Shown here piece by piece: positions 20,326 to 33,653 of a stretch of 64,000 nucleotides of DNA. The first letter of the stretch is position 1. Each line of letters opens with the position of its first letter. Position numbers and translations under genes: made by a program. Below the pieces are notes generated by a model. It worked only from the letters and a program-made list of their open reading frames with translations, made no database searches and was not told the DNA's origin. This DNA comes from Straminergon stramineum (lineage: Eukaryota; Streptophyta; Bryopsida; Hypnales; Calliergonaceae): contig OY987265.1 of NCBI GenBank assembly GCA_963920665.1, forward strand, positions 16,993,001-17,057,000, given 5' to 3'.

Positions 20326-23300
20326 AGTGTATTTCATAGCAGTGTCTGAAAATCATAAACTTTCTCATTTGTTGGATCAAAAATACTAGTGCTTGTTGCT
20401 TTGAAATGTCTCTTTTAGGAAGTTGGGACTAAAGAACTTGTTAGCTTCTTGACACATACCTACAGTGAAGAGCTTAGTTTTTGTTGTTGTTCTGTGACAT
20501 TGTTGTTTTCCTTGTCACCAAGGGTGTGAATTCATGGTTGTGGATGCTTCTATGAGTCTTCAGGTAACTACACCTAATACAATCTTAAAGGGACGACCAA
20601 CCAATAATGACTAGCATTTTAACAACACAAGCTTTGCTCCAAGCTCCACATCGACATCTAGGTATTTAGGAACAAAACAGAACATGTTTGTCTAGAACAA
20701 GAATAAACTGCCACATTCAAATGCAAGACTTGGAATAGTACCTCTGATAAAAGAGTTGTTGTAACTTACTAATTTCCAAGTTGGCCAATAGTAGGCTATT
20801 GTATTAAGAACTCCCTAGAGGAAAACATTATTTTTTTCTTTTGGAGAAGAACCCAGCTTCAAATTGATGCTTGGATTGGTGCCGTGTTTGTTGGATGTGC
20901 GTGCAATGCCAACACTAATTTGCTCTAAATGATGTGAGTTGCTTGTGAGTTTTGCATGCATGGGATTGATAATTGTCTATTTTGACAACTAGGAAGGAGA
21001 GAGGATTTGCATAATTTGCCCAATTTGCAAAGAAAGTGGTGCCACTAGTTGTATCTTCCGGGGGCACTCTTCTTCTCAACACCATGGCTAATTATGGAAT
21101 TGTATCCACTCACCTTTGGATACCATTTTTCTTCTTCCAGGATCTCACGAAGACTACCAAGCTTGTTACTACAATTAATCTTACTTATTAGTGATGACGA
21201 CGTGTTATGGATGTCTCTCTTTCTCTTTCTTCACTATCAAATCATTTTTGGTAGAAATTATGAAGAGAGACGGAATCCATTGTCTCACAAGAGACATGAT
21301 GCGATTCATTAGGCAAAATGAATCAAGTGAAATAATCTAGAAAAACAAGAAGAAGAATTGTTGTGAGTGATCTTGCACTTTAATTGTGGTTGATAGTTGT
21401 GAAATGTGTGATCATTGGTATCTTCCATAGATGTGTCCTTTGAATGGCATGTACATGCAATGGCGACTTTGCAATTGCAATTGTTGTTTGTTTGCCAAAT
21501 TGTTTGCATGCCTAGAGAGCATTAATTTGCCCAATATGAAGTCTATATGAAAAGAGCAATGTAGCGGGGCAAGGGCAACATATTATTGACTTGTCATCAT
21601 TGATTTTCATTTGCAATTTTCATTTGCATTGTGACTCATGAGAGTCATTTTATGTAATGAGAGCATACTTGCAAATCACTTGGAGGACATGGCATACTAT
21701 TTTCCACTTCATTGCCACTTGCAATCTTTACTTAGTCAAGATTAGTGCATGTGGAGACACTTATTACTCAATGTATGCAGTTGTAGGTACGTGGTGATAG
21801 TAAGTAGGTGCTAGAAGAGGTGCTAGATTCCCTGTGTAAAGGTCAAGTTCAATGAAATTAGAGGGATTTTGGAGAATTTTGGGAAGAATATAAATTCAAT
21901 ATTGTATTACTTGGATTCCAACATAGAGCTCTTTGTGCAACCACTTATTGCAATTATGGATTTCTTGAAAGTGCTAACACAAAATGAAAAATTCCTAAAA
22001 TAGTTATTTTAAAATTAACAATCAAGGTTGACCTAGGTGCATCTACTTCTTGGATGCATGGACCTTTAGGATTAAGGACCAAAATGACTAAATCGGGTCT
22101 CATGCATGTTCAAAGCAAGTTCCAATAAGATGTTTGGGAACTATATTTTTGTCACTTTTGAACACTATTGAACATGTGTCCTCCAAAGTGATGAACAAAC
22201 TATCCAAAGTCGAGCTAATCCAATAAGTTTAATCTCACTATAATTCATTCATTTGTTTTCACCCTCTCAAGAGTCTCACATTGCCCCACACAGAGAATTT
22301 TGATCATGAAGTTAAAAAGGCACCTTTCATGGACTTAATTGTGGCATTTTGGCAAATTGCAAAGTTTTTCCAATTCTTTCATGATTGCTAAGTTAAAAAT
22401 CATCATGAACTTCTTCAAACTTTCAAACATGGATTTGTGCAATACTACATTTAACTACTCCTAGATTGTCGAAAGTCTAGAATTATGAATAGAAAAAAGT
22501 GGTCATCAAAAGGTAATGCAAAACATTGAGGGATCTATGCATTGAGAGATAATTATCTGGAGATCTTTCATTTTGTATCAACGCTTCAGAGTTATCCAAA
22601 AATTGGAAAAATTCTTGCAATTGCAAGTTCTTTGTATTATAATCCAAATTACACGATTATATAGCATGTATTTCATTGATATTTTCTATTTTCTAAATGG
22701 TTTTTGAATTGAAATCACAAAATTACATTTCTCATTTCTAACTTCATTGAAGGCAAATATTTCCAATTATTGTAATTGCTATAATTTTTTATTTATTTTT
22801 TACTTAAAAAATTAAAACCAATACAAAATACATTCTTTTGCAATTGAAAAACACCAAAATTTTATATATCAATTATATAAAAGGATAATTTAAGCTTAAT
22901 AGTGGCATTTGACTTGAAGGTAATTGCAAGGGTGTTTTGGGTGTAAATTATGAAATATTTCATTGATAAATCTTCAAACCAATTTCTATTGCTACTTGTA
23001 TCTTTTGAAAGAAATTCAATATAATTAGATTTTTTTGCTATATTTCTTAATTTATCTTTATTTTTTGCTACAAAATTTTAACAATGAATTTTTTTTATAA
23101 AACAAGTTGAATTCTTTTTACTATGATAGACAATCCATAATATCATGTACTATAAATATAAGATTAATTTTGAACACAATTTAAAACTCTAAATCTATCT
23201 CAAATATGATCAACGATTTTGCAACGGATGTAGAGCTTTAGAAATTAATGCATGTATATGCTTACAAACTATGTTGGGTCATGAATTATAGAAACAATGT

Positions 23301-23339
23301 ATCACTAATGCCAAATATAGAGACGACACCTAATTGTGA
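20326..23339. other. Gene-free region with an orphan MITE terminus
   Basis: AGGTAACTACACCTAATAC at 20562 matches the left terminus of the N2/N3 family, but no right partner was found. A plus frame (21049-21312) and a minus frame (21309-21509) of under 90 codons have no recognisable domain and are probably chance. The rest is AT-rich. Confidence 0.4.
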
Positions 23340-23615
23340 CTTAATTCTAAAACAAATCCCTACAAATTCTAGCCTAAAATGTTAAGCTTCTATTTATACG
23401 AGTCAAGGGTCAATTTGGGATAATTATTTTAAGCACTTCAAAATTTCATAATTTATTTGTATAGTGTTCAAAAAACACATTATAGGGGAGCTTAGAATCC
23501 CCTTTTGACTACCAAGAAGATCCAATAAAATTTTAAAAGCTCAAGAATATATAGGAACTATAATCAAATCCTTTTTTAGACTATTTTATGTGTTGTTACT
23601 TTAATTATGGTAAGT
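23340..23615. mobile_element. Degenerate relative of MITE N2/N3
   Basis: Shares with N2 (56291-56572), in order: CTAGCCTAAAATGT.., TATACGAGTCAAGGGTC, GTGTTCAAAAAACACATT and 'CCCCTTTTGACTACCAAGAAGA'. It ends TATGTGTTGTTACTTTA, resembling the family's right end. The left end is too decayed to place. Confidence 0.5.
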
Positions 23616-24104
23616 GCAACCTTCTAAGATTTATTTGATTTTCAATCAATAAGTTTTTAATTCTCTTAAAAGACGTCATGATTCTTTGTTGTTTAATTTG
23701 TTGTGGTTGCACAACATTGCAACATTGTTGCCCAAGAATAGATAGTATTTTTGAAATTGCTTGAATTGGATTTTAACATCAATAGTATTTTTCCAAATTT
23801 GAATAGAAGTTTGTAATTGCCTTTGCCAAGATCTATGATAACTCACTTGTATGCAACAATTTGACTAGGAAAATCTACATTACAAGAATAGCTTTGCCTC
23901 ATTATCAAACTAAAAGAAACAAAAAAAAGTTGAATTCCATTGTTAAAAATGTTTTTTCAAATATTATAAATTCACCTAGCTTCTTCAGCTTCTCTGAAGC
24001 CTCTTTTGAAATTTTTACCAACTAATAATTTTGATTCTCTTCTTAAAACTATTGAACAATTCTTTATAGAATTATGAAATTTATTTTGTCTTTTTCTACA
24101 AGGA

Positions 24105-24292
24105 TTGACCAATTATGAATGCATGGAAATTCATCAGTAGCCTAGGTGGCACATGCATACTTCACCAAGCCTTTCTAGATTCGTTCCATCGTATTGTCGT
24201 AGCTCTGCTTTTCACCTATAAAGACTACATGCAAGACCAAATGATAGTGAGCAATTCAAATATTTCATGACATCACTTCTTCATGAAGATTC
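24105..24292. repeat. Dispersed repeat Y, copy 1
   Basis: Direct match to 52590-52772: TGCATGGAAATTCAT, TAGCCTAGGT.GCACATGCAT, ACTTCACCAAG and ATGCAAGACCAAATGAT. Copy 2 is interrupted by a TTAA element start exactly after CATCACTTCTT, where copy 1 continues CATGAAG. Confidence 0.75.
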
Positions 24293-25906
24293 CACAATCC
24301 AATTGTTGACAAATAATTGGGACAATCCAATTTGAAATTGGCTATTTGGCTTCATTTCACTCTATGTTAATTTTGTTAAATTGACAACATACATTGACTT
24401 TTTACTTTTCACAATGTTTTTTAGGGGTATTAGGATTTCAAGTTCAAGATTTAGTAGTTTAGGATTTTACTTGGATTTCAATTGGGAACCAAAACAATTT
24501 GAAATAATCAACTTAAATCATAGATCTATACCCATCTTAGATTTTAAGCTCTTATAATCCTTTCAATTGGCAACTACAAAATCATCAAAAAACTCAAAAA
24601 CTCATTAAAGGAGTGAAATTTCAAGAAATTGGTAGATTTTGATCTATACTCTTGTGTGGAACTTGGGTCTATATTGGTTCTATTTTTTGGAGCTCTGAGA
24701 AATTTTTGTCTTGATTTTGGTACTCTAGAACAAGCTGATCATTTATCCCATTAAATATGGATGAAATATAAATATATTGTAAAATACAAGTTTCACAACC
24801 CTTTGAAGTTTTTATCAAAAGATAAAAGATTGAGCATCAAAATTAGAAAAATATTCATAGATTTTTTTCAATTCAATTTGATGATTTGTCTTAACAACTT
24901 CTCCAAAAGTATAAAATTATAATTTTAACATCGGAATCTTTTCATAATTGGCCAAATTTTTATTTCTATTTATTTTTAACTGAATGAAAAGGATTTAAAG
25001 ATGGAAACATCAAACAACTTTTAACATTAAATATTGAATTGATCGAAATCTGAATTTTCAACAGAACAATGGAAAAAAAGACCATGTAATATTGCATAAG
25101 AAAATAACTTGTTATAAGCTTTCATCCGTTTGAAAAGGCTCCTCCCAAATCCCAAATCTGGTTTTATTGGTTTGGTAAGGGTTGAGAAATTTGACCATAA
25201 CCCTCTTTTGTAGCACTAGAATATTCCATTTTGACATGTTCATATTCAGCAAGATAATATAAATACAAAGTTTTCTAAGCAGGCATGAATCACCCTCAAA
25301 TATGTTGAGTTGCAAATAGGCAGCATCAGTTTGGTAATTTGGGTGTAATTTAGAGTGTCAAAGCCCAAACTTGTGACATTTATTTCCACATAGCTCTCAA
25401 AACTAGTAAGAGTGTAGATTTAAGCTCAAATTTGCCCACCTTGAAAAGTGCCAATGTTGTAAACATCAATTTCATTAAATTGGCAATATCCCACAAACCC
25501 AAAATTGTGACATATATCTTAAGTTCGCAAAAGTCAAATTTCAAGCTACAATCCAAGACAAATAGTGATGTAGGCTTGAACCAAGCCAAAGTAATGGAAT
25601 ATCACCAATTTAACGAAATTGATGTTTGTAGTGAAATTGGCATTGGTTGTGAATGCTAAAGCTTATGGCATTCTAGAAGGAACAGGCATTGAGAAATATT
25701 GAACACTTGAGGATGAAACGTGGAATTAGTGAAATCAAGTTGCGAGATATGAAACTTGAATATATTTCTTGTTCACTCTGATCTACATTGCTTTTTCTTA
25801 GTATATCGTTTGTGTCAAAGGCAATTGGTGACATTTTGTAAACTCATCTTCACACTAATTTTTCATACTAGAAAATTAATGTCACCTACTAGGTGAGATT
25901 TGGATA
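24293..25906. other. AT-rich spacer, nothing recognised
   Basis: Only short frames (under 76 codons) on both strands, with no domain. No element ends detected. Confidence 0.4.
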
Positions 25907-25910
25907 TTAA

Positions 25911-26838
25911 CCCCTAAAGGACCATTGTCCCTTTGGGGGACAAATGAGATTTTAGGTAGGTACCTCCGGTCTCAATTTTTGTCTTGATTTTTCAAGAAAA
26001 TTTATGAAGATAGAAAAATTGATTGTCTTCATGGGAATATAATTTTTTCATCATTCAGTGCTCGGGAATAGAAGTTATGCCCAAATAAGCTGAAAATAGG
26101 GGAGAGGAGGCAACAAAAGAATAATTCAAAAATTAGAATTTTCTTTTCTTTTCTTTTTATCCTCATAGATTATATTTTTGTCTTCATAGAAAGCTTTGAT
26201 TCATTCCATTTGGATTTGTTATGAGAAAGTTTATGGACAATCTTGTTTTTTAGGCAATTAGAGCAATTCTTGAACAAATAACTTGTAGGATTCATATTTG
26301 AATGCAATTTTTATAATTTAAAATAAAAAAGGTACAAATGATTCAATTTTCTTGTTAGAACAATCTCACCATTGGTATTTGTGCATTTTAATTCCATCTT
26401 AGAGATATTAATAATTTAGATTTTCCTTCTATCATGTACCTACTTCTACTTAGCTATTTTTTTAAGAATGAAAATTAAGTTTTTTTGAACTTCTATTTTT
26501 GACCTAGACTCTCAACTCAATTCCTCATCATATAAGTTAGATTTAAAGCACAACACTTTGTACTGCAATAAATTAATCTCAAGAAGGTTCAGAGTCAAAT
26601 AACTTAGTCCCCCAATGTGCTATAACACTTGTTTTCTTCTCTTTAAACGTAGATATCTTGCAATTTGTGCGGTCAAAATTTCTGAATTTTTTTCCACACA
26701 TTCCCATACTAGTTAGGTGTAAGATCGTACGGTTAGATGTGAAAAAAAAATAAAACTTTCAAATTTGTTTACTCTTTGCTATAGAAATGGTAGTTTCAAG
26801 TATTATTTCGCAAAAAAAAGGCCTTGGTCCTTTAGGGG
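25911..26838 (-). mobile_element. TTAA element, family beta, copy 2 (full length)
   Basis: 928 bp, exactly flanked by TTAA (25907-25910, 26839-26842). Ends CCCCTAAAGGACCATTGTCC and the inverse of CCCCTAAAGGACCAAGGCC. A subterminal palindrome (TTGTCCCTTTGGGGGACAA) lies next to the left end. The interior is the inverse of 29101-30025. Non-coding. Confidence 0.8.
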
Positions 26839-26936
26839 TTAAGTGCAAAAGTGAATGTTCTTTGTTTGTCTATGGTATGTTACCATTGAGCTGATTTTTC
26901 TAGATCATTATAACCCCCTTGTAATGTAATAAGTAG

Positions 26937-27433
26937 TATGGCCTATGCCATTGTCATGGCCAAAAGAAAAGCAAAAGTGATTTTATAATTTTTAATTGAA
27001 AAAAGCCTTTGAAATTCAATGACTTTCATACCGTAGGTCGAAATGCCAAGAATCAAAGCCCGTGCACCCCTCTTCCTCATAGAGAGCTTTCCAATTGTAC
27101 CAAGCATGCAACTGGGAGATGTAGAGTTTAGGAGATCTCACCATCACAAACAAAACAAACAACCTAACTTCAAGTATGGACTAGCGTGCCTTGTGCTGTT
27201 GCTACAACCGATAGTGTAGTAAAAGTGATTTTCTAATTTCTTGATTCAAAAAAACTTTGAAATTCAATAACCTTCACACTGTAAGTCCAAATACCACAAA
27301 ACAAAGCCCATGTGCCCCTCCTCACATACAACTTTCCGACAATACTAAGAACATGACTAGAGGATGCATAGTTTGGGAGATCTCAAAGTAACCAACCAAC
27401 CAACCAAAACAAAACAAAAAGCCTTACTTAAGG
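26937..27433 (+). repeat. Two-unit tandem repeat K, locus 1
   Basis: Two head-to-tail units of about 240-258 bp (about 26937-27174 and 27175-27433). Shared landmarks per unit: GCCTTGTGC.GTTGC, AAAGTGATTTT.TAATTT, TTTGAAATTCAAT, AAAGCCC.TG.CCCCTC, GGGAGAT and AAACAAAAC. The same dimer occurs at 55604-56081. Non-coding. Confidence 0.75.
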
Positions 27434-28450
27434 TATGGATGCTACACCTAAATATTATTGTTGGAGCGTGTTTTTTTAATTTATTCTTGTTACCCCAATG
27501 CCAACCTTACTCTAGTCCAAGTAGAAAGAATGCTTGTATTGTCCAAGAAGGGTCTTGGGATCATTAGTGAAGTTCCGTAAGGTTTTATTGTACTTTACAT
27601 TGAGCCCATCCGACATCATTCCTGAAAAGCTGGAGCCGTTTCTGATACTCTTCTGATTCCCCACTGGTACATTCCTATTGTAATAATCGGGTCCAAGTTG
27701 GCTCCTGTTCAAAGTTGATTGCAACTTTAGCTCATAACATCATTCCTGAACAGGCTGTGGGAGGACCCGTGCCTCAAGCTGGCTCTTACAGTTTTTACTT
27801 TTTCTTGGGTCATTTTACAAATTTTGAATTCATATTTGCAATCAGAGGCCCCATAATAGCTAGGAGAGATAGAGAAGATAAATTAATGAAGCACAAAATA
27901 GGGGGTCTTTTTTTTTACATGCACCCCTGGAATGACTTGGAGGGGACGAGCGAGGGGTCAATCCACCCTGGCCATTTTATTGAGGTCACCCAGCAAAGGA
28001 AGTAAACAACAACTTATCAGACTTGTCAGGACACTTGCTTACATGGTGTGGGTTGACGTGGGTGGGTGGGTTGGTCAGGATGGTGGGAAGGGAGAGAGAA
28101 TTGGTCTAAGCCTCAGAGGCAAAATTCTTGAATGCAAACTCTCCCCTAAATCAAGAGATTGAAGCATTGTAACTCTAACTAGTGAAAATATTGTTGTATT
28201 GTGTTCGTTGTATTTTACCCTTGCAATGCAGAATCAGTTCAATTTCCCCTAGAGAGCCAATTGAGGCATATTCCTTTCTTTGTTTTTTTATGACGACTTC
28301 TCAAAGGAAAATTGGAAATTTAACTAAGCACCATTCAATTGTTTCAAACTATGAAGAACCAAGTGGCCCTCAATGTTGTGGCAACTGCCTAAGTAGCTAA
28401 CAGTAGTGGACATCCATCCATGATTGGAACATGGGCTGTTACTGCATACC
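27434..28450. other. Mixed-composition spacer with unassigned short ORFs
   Basis: Overlapping frames of 67-96 codons occur on both strands. The minus frame 27724-27512 has a plausible composition (GPDYYNRNVPVGNQKS...) but no domain I recognise, and the plus frames are in conflict with it. It may be a relic of a coding repeat. Confidence 0.3.
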
Positions 28451-28454
28451 TTGA

Positions 28455-28640
28455 TTTAAAATTTATTTATTTATTTTTGAAACAAATGGAATCCATTGCA
28501 AATCACGAGATACAAACAAAGCAGCCAAGCCACAGAGGCTGGACAAAAGGAGAGGGGAGCAAAAAAAGAAAGCTAAATGAACAGACAGGAGCCAGACCCC
28601 TGTCTATTCCAGACGATGTTCTCGCCAACTCTGTATTTTA
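28455..28640 (-). mobile_element. Possible minus-strand LINE/SINE 3' end
   Basis: Read on the minus strand, the left edge is GCAATGGATTCCATTTGTTT then CAAAAATAAATAAATAAA. This parallels the GCAATGAAATTTCGTTTCAT tail of the LINE family seen elsewhere in the window. The body is GC-richer than the flanks. TSDs are not convincing. Confidence 0.4.
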
Positions 28641-29100
28641 AGAATTTTTGATCGAGTCAGAACTCTATAAGTTAAGTAGTATTGAAGGAAGTTACATCAG
28701 CATGGAGGTTCTCATGTTTGTTTTTTCTTTCTGTGAAACACTTGGACAAATTCCATTGAAAGGGATGTTCTCATGTTTTGAAAGACTTAATGATAATTGC
28801 ATTTTTTTTAATCAATTTTATTTCTCAAATTTTCCTCATTCAGGACTGGTTTCAAGGTGAGCAATTATGCCCATTCAAGTGCCCTAAGTGGCAGTTTGAG
28901 CTTTGGATGGTGTATGTGGCTACATGGGGTCCCTTCAATTCTGACTGGCAGTCCCTTTTACTAGGGTTAATATGTTGTATTTAATTTATCATGGAATGCC
29001 TTGAGTTGCAAGGGTTGAGTGTGTGTTTGGTTTTGATTCTCTAGACAGTTGGGTTGGGAGTGCAATTTGATATTTTGCTCTAGATTGGAATGTTGGTTGA

Positions 29101-30025
29101 CCCCTGAAGGACCAAGGTGATATTCCTATCAAAAAACACTCAAAACAGTCATTTCTATTGCAAAGAGAAAAGAACATTAAAAATTGTTCTTTTTTGCATA
29201 TTCAACCATAAGATCTTATACTTGACTAGTATATGAATACACAGAAGAAATTTCAGAAACTCTGACCATGAAGATTGCAAGATATATGCATTTAAAGTGA
29301 AGAAAACAAGTTTTTTTACACCTTGCTTGACTAGATTTTTTGGCTGTGAATCTTTTTAGTTCAAATTGTTTGCACTACGGATTTTGATTTTCTGCTTATT
29401 TATGTTTAGTGGTTGAGTTGAGAATCTTCCAAAAAAATTTGGAAAAAAAGCACTTAATTTTCTCTCATTAAAAAATTGTAAAGAAGAAGTGGGTTCAAGA
29501 TTGAAGAAAAAACTAAATTGTTAATAGTTTTTAGATGGAATTGAATCACAATAATCCCAATGGTGAGATTGTTCTAGCAAGAGAATCTAACGTTGCCTAG
29601 CATTTTTTTTAGAAAAATTCTAAAAATGGCAGTCAAAAATGAATTTCACAAGTTATTTTTTCAAGAAAATGCTTAGATTGCCCGAAAAACTAAGATTGTC
29701 CATAACTTTCTCATTATTAGTCCAAATTGAATGAAACAAAGCTTCACATGTAGACAAAAATTTAATCTTTGGGAAAAAAATTTGAAAAAAAAATTATTTT
29801 GACTTTCTGTGATTTTTTCTGTGTTGCCCACCGAACTCCATTTTTGCTTATTATGCCATAACTTTTGTTCCCATGCACCGATTAAAATAAAAAATATATT
29901 TTCACAAAGCTCTTGCGAAAATACACACTCTCAAAAAATTTCAAAGAATATCACTAAAAATTGAGACAGTAGGAACATGCCCGGACCCAAATTATCCCCC
30001 AAGGGGACAAATGGTCCTTTAGGGG
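29101..30025 (+). mobile_element. TTAA element, family beta, copy 3 (full length)
   Basis: 925 bp. Left CCCCTGAAGGACCAAGG after TTGA (decayed TTAA, 29097-29100). Right CAAATGGTCCTTTAGGGG before TTAA (30026-30029). A subterminal palindrome (ATTATCCCCCAAGGGGACAA) lies at the right end. Inverse of copy 2 and collinear with copy 1. Confidence 0.8.
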
Positions 30026-30029
30026 TTAA

Positions 30030-31194
30030 AAGAATATTTTATTTTTTGAAAGTTCAAATTATTTCAAAGTGCAAGAGTATGATGGAAACCCACTTCACAT
30101 GGAAATTATTTCAAGTTCCCAGGCAACTATGAGAGTGGGGGGGAGCACCTGCACTGCTTTTCCCCCTTCTGATTCAGAAGAAAGTGTAGAATCCCGTCCA
30201 CATGGAGATTTCCTCAATCTCCTTGATTTATCCCCAATCCTTCCTTAAGAAGAAATTCAAGTTCTGTAAAATTCAAAAGTCTGTGGCACATTTTACATTT
30301 GAATGTCAGTTCCTTCCAACCAAAAACTTCAATAGATTTTACAAAATAAAATAGTCACATGGGTGATTGCCCCTGCCAATTCTGGTGCATTTTACTAAAC
30401 TCATTTTTTTTCTAGAGTACTTTAAAATTAGAAAAAAGAATTTAATTTTTAAAATATGGCCAATGTATACAACTATAAGATGAAGGTAACCACCAAAGGA
30501 AAAACATAGAAAAATACTCTTAGTAGGAGAACTTGGAAAAGTGCCAAATCTCAAGAAAATACATTTTTTATGTTTTAATCAAGGAAAAATAGAAAAAAAT
30601 GAAATGAATTTTTTTTGGTCTATTTGTAGCAACTTTGTGGAGATGGTCATTCACCAAAAAGCCCACCAAAATAATTTTTAACATTTTTCGAAATGCAAGT
30701 AGAAAGAGGCTCACTTTGTGGACTTCTATATGACGTATAATTAACTCTTTTTAGAAATCCTTTGAACAATAGCTAGAAGTCTACTACAAGACCATTTCTT
30801 TCCAATTCCATCTCCCAATTCTTTTTTGGGGGTACTACTTTGTTAAAAAACAAACATTGGCAAGTGTGATATTAAATTGGGGTCTATTTTTGGATAGTAA
30901 AATATTATTTTTAAATTCAAAAAAATCAGACAAGGTGTATAATAGTCGTGAGCACCTTGCCTGTAAATTTTGGGTCATTTCGAGCTAGAACGCAAAAGTT
31001 ATGGTCAAAAAACTGATCAGCTAGAGACATGTGAGGTGTTTTGAGCAATCACCCACATATCAATTCTCAACATGGCAAGTCCCTTTTGGGCCATAATTAT
31101 CTGAAATCCACTTCTGGATATGGAAGTTTCAGTAAGGACTCCAGGTGAGGGGCCAAGTCATGTAAAGGTCAAGAGTACTGTTAACTGCTCCATG
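30030..31194. other. AT-rich spacer, nothing recognised
   Basis: No gene, TIR or clear repeat. Confidence 0.4.
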
Positions 31195-32895
31195 CTTCTT
31201 GGTACACTGCAGAGCATGAGGTATTGTGTACAGGCTTCTCTTGAGAATGAGTTAAGAATTTTGTTTCGTTTACATTAAGCTTAGTAGCAGTTGGATAATC
31301 TGCAGTCAAACCATTGTGTGGCGCACATCTGATCATGTTTATTTTCTACCTCATTGTATTTCTGTCGGTGTTTTTCTGTGCATATATATGTTTTCATTTA
31401 TGTGTCTTGGACCTGGAGTATTTGAAGCACATACATATTCTCCAATGCTGCAAAATAGAAAGGTTGCAAAGTCCCCCTTTGGTTCTAGCCTTCAAGCTTT
31501 CCTGTTTCTCCTTTGTGATCGTCCTTCTGGACTTTCTCAAGAGTGCTTCACATTCTTCTTCCATACTTCCTACACTTCACTCATGCACGGGTGAAGGTAT
31601 GTAATGTAGTGAAGAATTTGTACTGATACTTGTTACAATTGTAATTTGTGCTCGTGGTATCAGGTCAGACAAAAGTGCACGTTTCAGAGATTATTAAGAC
31701 TTATCAGTTTCTCCTCAAAAGAATTGGAAGATTGATGCCAGGAATCCAGTGGGAAAAGATGACCAGGTTGAAAATCCTGATGGATGGACCTTTGATGTAC
31801 GTGTTTGTCGTGGTGACCAAGCTGGGTAATTTTGAGTACGTAGGATTATTAAGATATTGGGCTTGTAGTTCTCAGTCATCGCCATAATGATGCCTAGTCT
31901 CAATTAGTGGTCATGAGCTTGGCATTCATCGCAGTAAGGTATCAACTAAGTGAACTGGTCCTCTATATGTTTACAACAGGAACTAAGAGGCACGTGAGAG
32001 AAGTGCAGCACTTGTGAGGAGAAATTGTGAGAGCTGAAGAATGGGAGACATTATATCTTGTGCAGCACATTCATATATTCTTGGGTGATCAGCATGTAAA
32101 TAGGAGATTAAGTAGTACAGAAATTTTCTATGCAATTGTGTCGAAGTTGTTCTCTCACTTATATTAATCCTTATCCACAGGTTTAAAGTCTGTAGTCGAC
32201 TTTTCTAGTTGTGTTGATTTGGGCTCAGAAGTCTGTTGTAAAGGGATGCCACTTATTCATCTATTTTAGATCAAAGTTCCAATAAAACAATGTTATATAT
32301 TGGATTGGGTGTGTAGCCCAAATCTGCTTGTGCAAGATGTAGGCTTTGATGTAGGATACTTTCACCTGTGTTGAGTTAATACTCCTGTGGTAGTGTGGCA
32401 GGTTGGGTCATGTTGATGAAGTTTTATGAACTTCTCAACTTCCAAGCTGCCTCCATTCACATATGGTACATAGGTTAACACCTGGGATTTTCTTGAGTTC
32501 AGTATTGATGAATTCATCAAATTGTCAATTCTCAATTCTCATCTCCTGATGTTGATCAACTGGTTTGAGTTCAGTCAGCAAGGATTGTAATCTTGCATGG
32601 GCTGCCTGTTAATTTGCTCAAGAGTTTTGATACACAGGCAAGTCTTTGGAATTTCAAGTGTCTCATAGATGGTGTTTTCACTTTCTTTAATTGATTATTA
32701 CGTCAATGGCACCTGATCCTCATTTGAGATGAGCTTGAATGTGATTTGTATCTCATATTTTTGTTTAGGGTTATAATCAATTTGAGATTAAATGCTGGTT
32801 GTCCTAGATACCCCAAGCGAAGGTAAGATTTAGAAGAAATTAAGTCATTTTTGTAAAAACAAAGTGATACGTGTCATCTTGTGAATGGTGCAAGC
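31195..32895 (+). repeat. Triplicated block U, copy 1
   Basis: Collinear with U2 (34437-35741) and U3 (56087-58138). Two stretches keep long open frames. One is 31314-31604, with two overlapping frames. The other is 31648-31887, encoding QTKVHVSEIIKTYQFLLKRI and GRLMPGIQW. The latter peptide is best kept in U3, where it runs on as RKDHQVENPDPWTFDVLV, so it may be a decayed exon of an unknown gene. U1 holds an unoccupied TTAA (GGAGATTAAGTAGTAC, about 32104) where U2 carries a TTAA element. U1 has frameshifts relative to U3. Confidence 0.75.
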
Positions 32896-33158
32896 TGATG
32901 TGGATCTTGATATGACATGGAAATTCAGTTTTAGTACCTGAGTGCCAAATCAAACCTTCATGTATGGTTGGTCACTGGGTTTGGATTCCTAATTGGGATC
33001 GGTGATCATCCTGCTTGCAAGCTTGAACTACAACTTGAAATTACAAGTATCTAGAGTGTTACATGTTTTGAAGTTCTTCTTATGCACAACCTGGAGTTGA
33101 AATTTGGGAAATGGATCAAATGTTGAATGCTGTTTTTTCATAGTGACTGAATTGTATA

Positions 33159-33651
33159 AGGGAACTACACCTAAAATCACATGAATAAGCTTTGTGATAT
33201 AACCAATATGCTCTAGAAAATGAACAACAAGTTCTGCACATTGGCAAAGGACTATGAATCAAAATGCAAGTGGTTCCGTTATTTTTTGGATGCATTGTGA
33301 ATTAGTTACAAATTTTCGAATATGCAAGGATTAGGGTGCTAAAAGTGTCATGCAAGTGATGCCAAAATACATTTGGTGCACATAAAGAAATGACACTAGT
33401 AGTATCAAAATATGTCATAGAGAAAATATTAAAACAATAGAAAGTTTATCAACAATCAACCACTTGTAAAGTTGACACCTCCACAATACTATAAATAGAG
33501 CTAGACTGTTGCACATTACTCAAAATGGCTTCTAATTCCACCGTGCACTTGTCCTTCTCATGCACTCCATTTTGGATATCTTCACCATTCAATTTCCCTT
33601 CAAGAATAGGGGTCAATTTTTAGGAGTGGTCCACTTTAGGTGTAGTTATTG
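33159..33651. mobile_element. MITE N4 (AGGGAACTACACC family)
   Basis: Left AGGGAACTACACCTAAAATC after TA; right ...CCACTTTAGGTGTAGTTATTG before TA. Outermost bases have decayed from AGGT/ACCT. The TIR core AACTACACCTAAA matches N2 and N3. About 490 bp, non-coding. Confidence 0.6.
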
Positions 33652-33653
33652 TA

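Noticed and set aside
15454..20565. 5.1-kb element between the AGGTGCAGTTACCT and AGGTAACTACACC ends
   Set aside because: The termini face outward rather than inward, so they belong to separate decayed copies.
25911..26838. TTAA elements as PIF/Harbinger with a 3-bp TSD
   Set aside because: The flanks are the palindrome TTAA on both sides; any 3-bp reading leaves asymmetric element ends.
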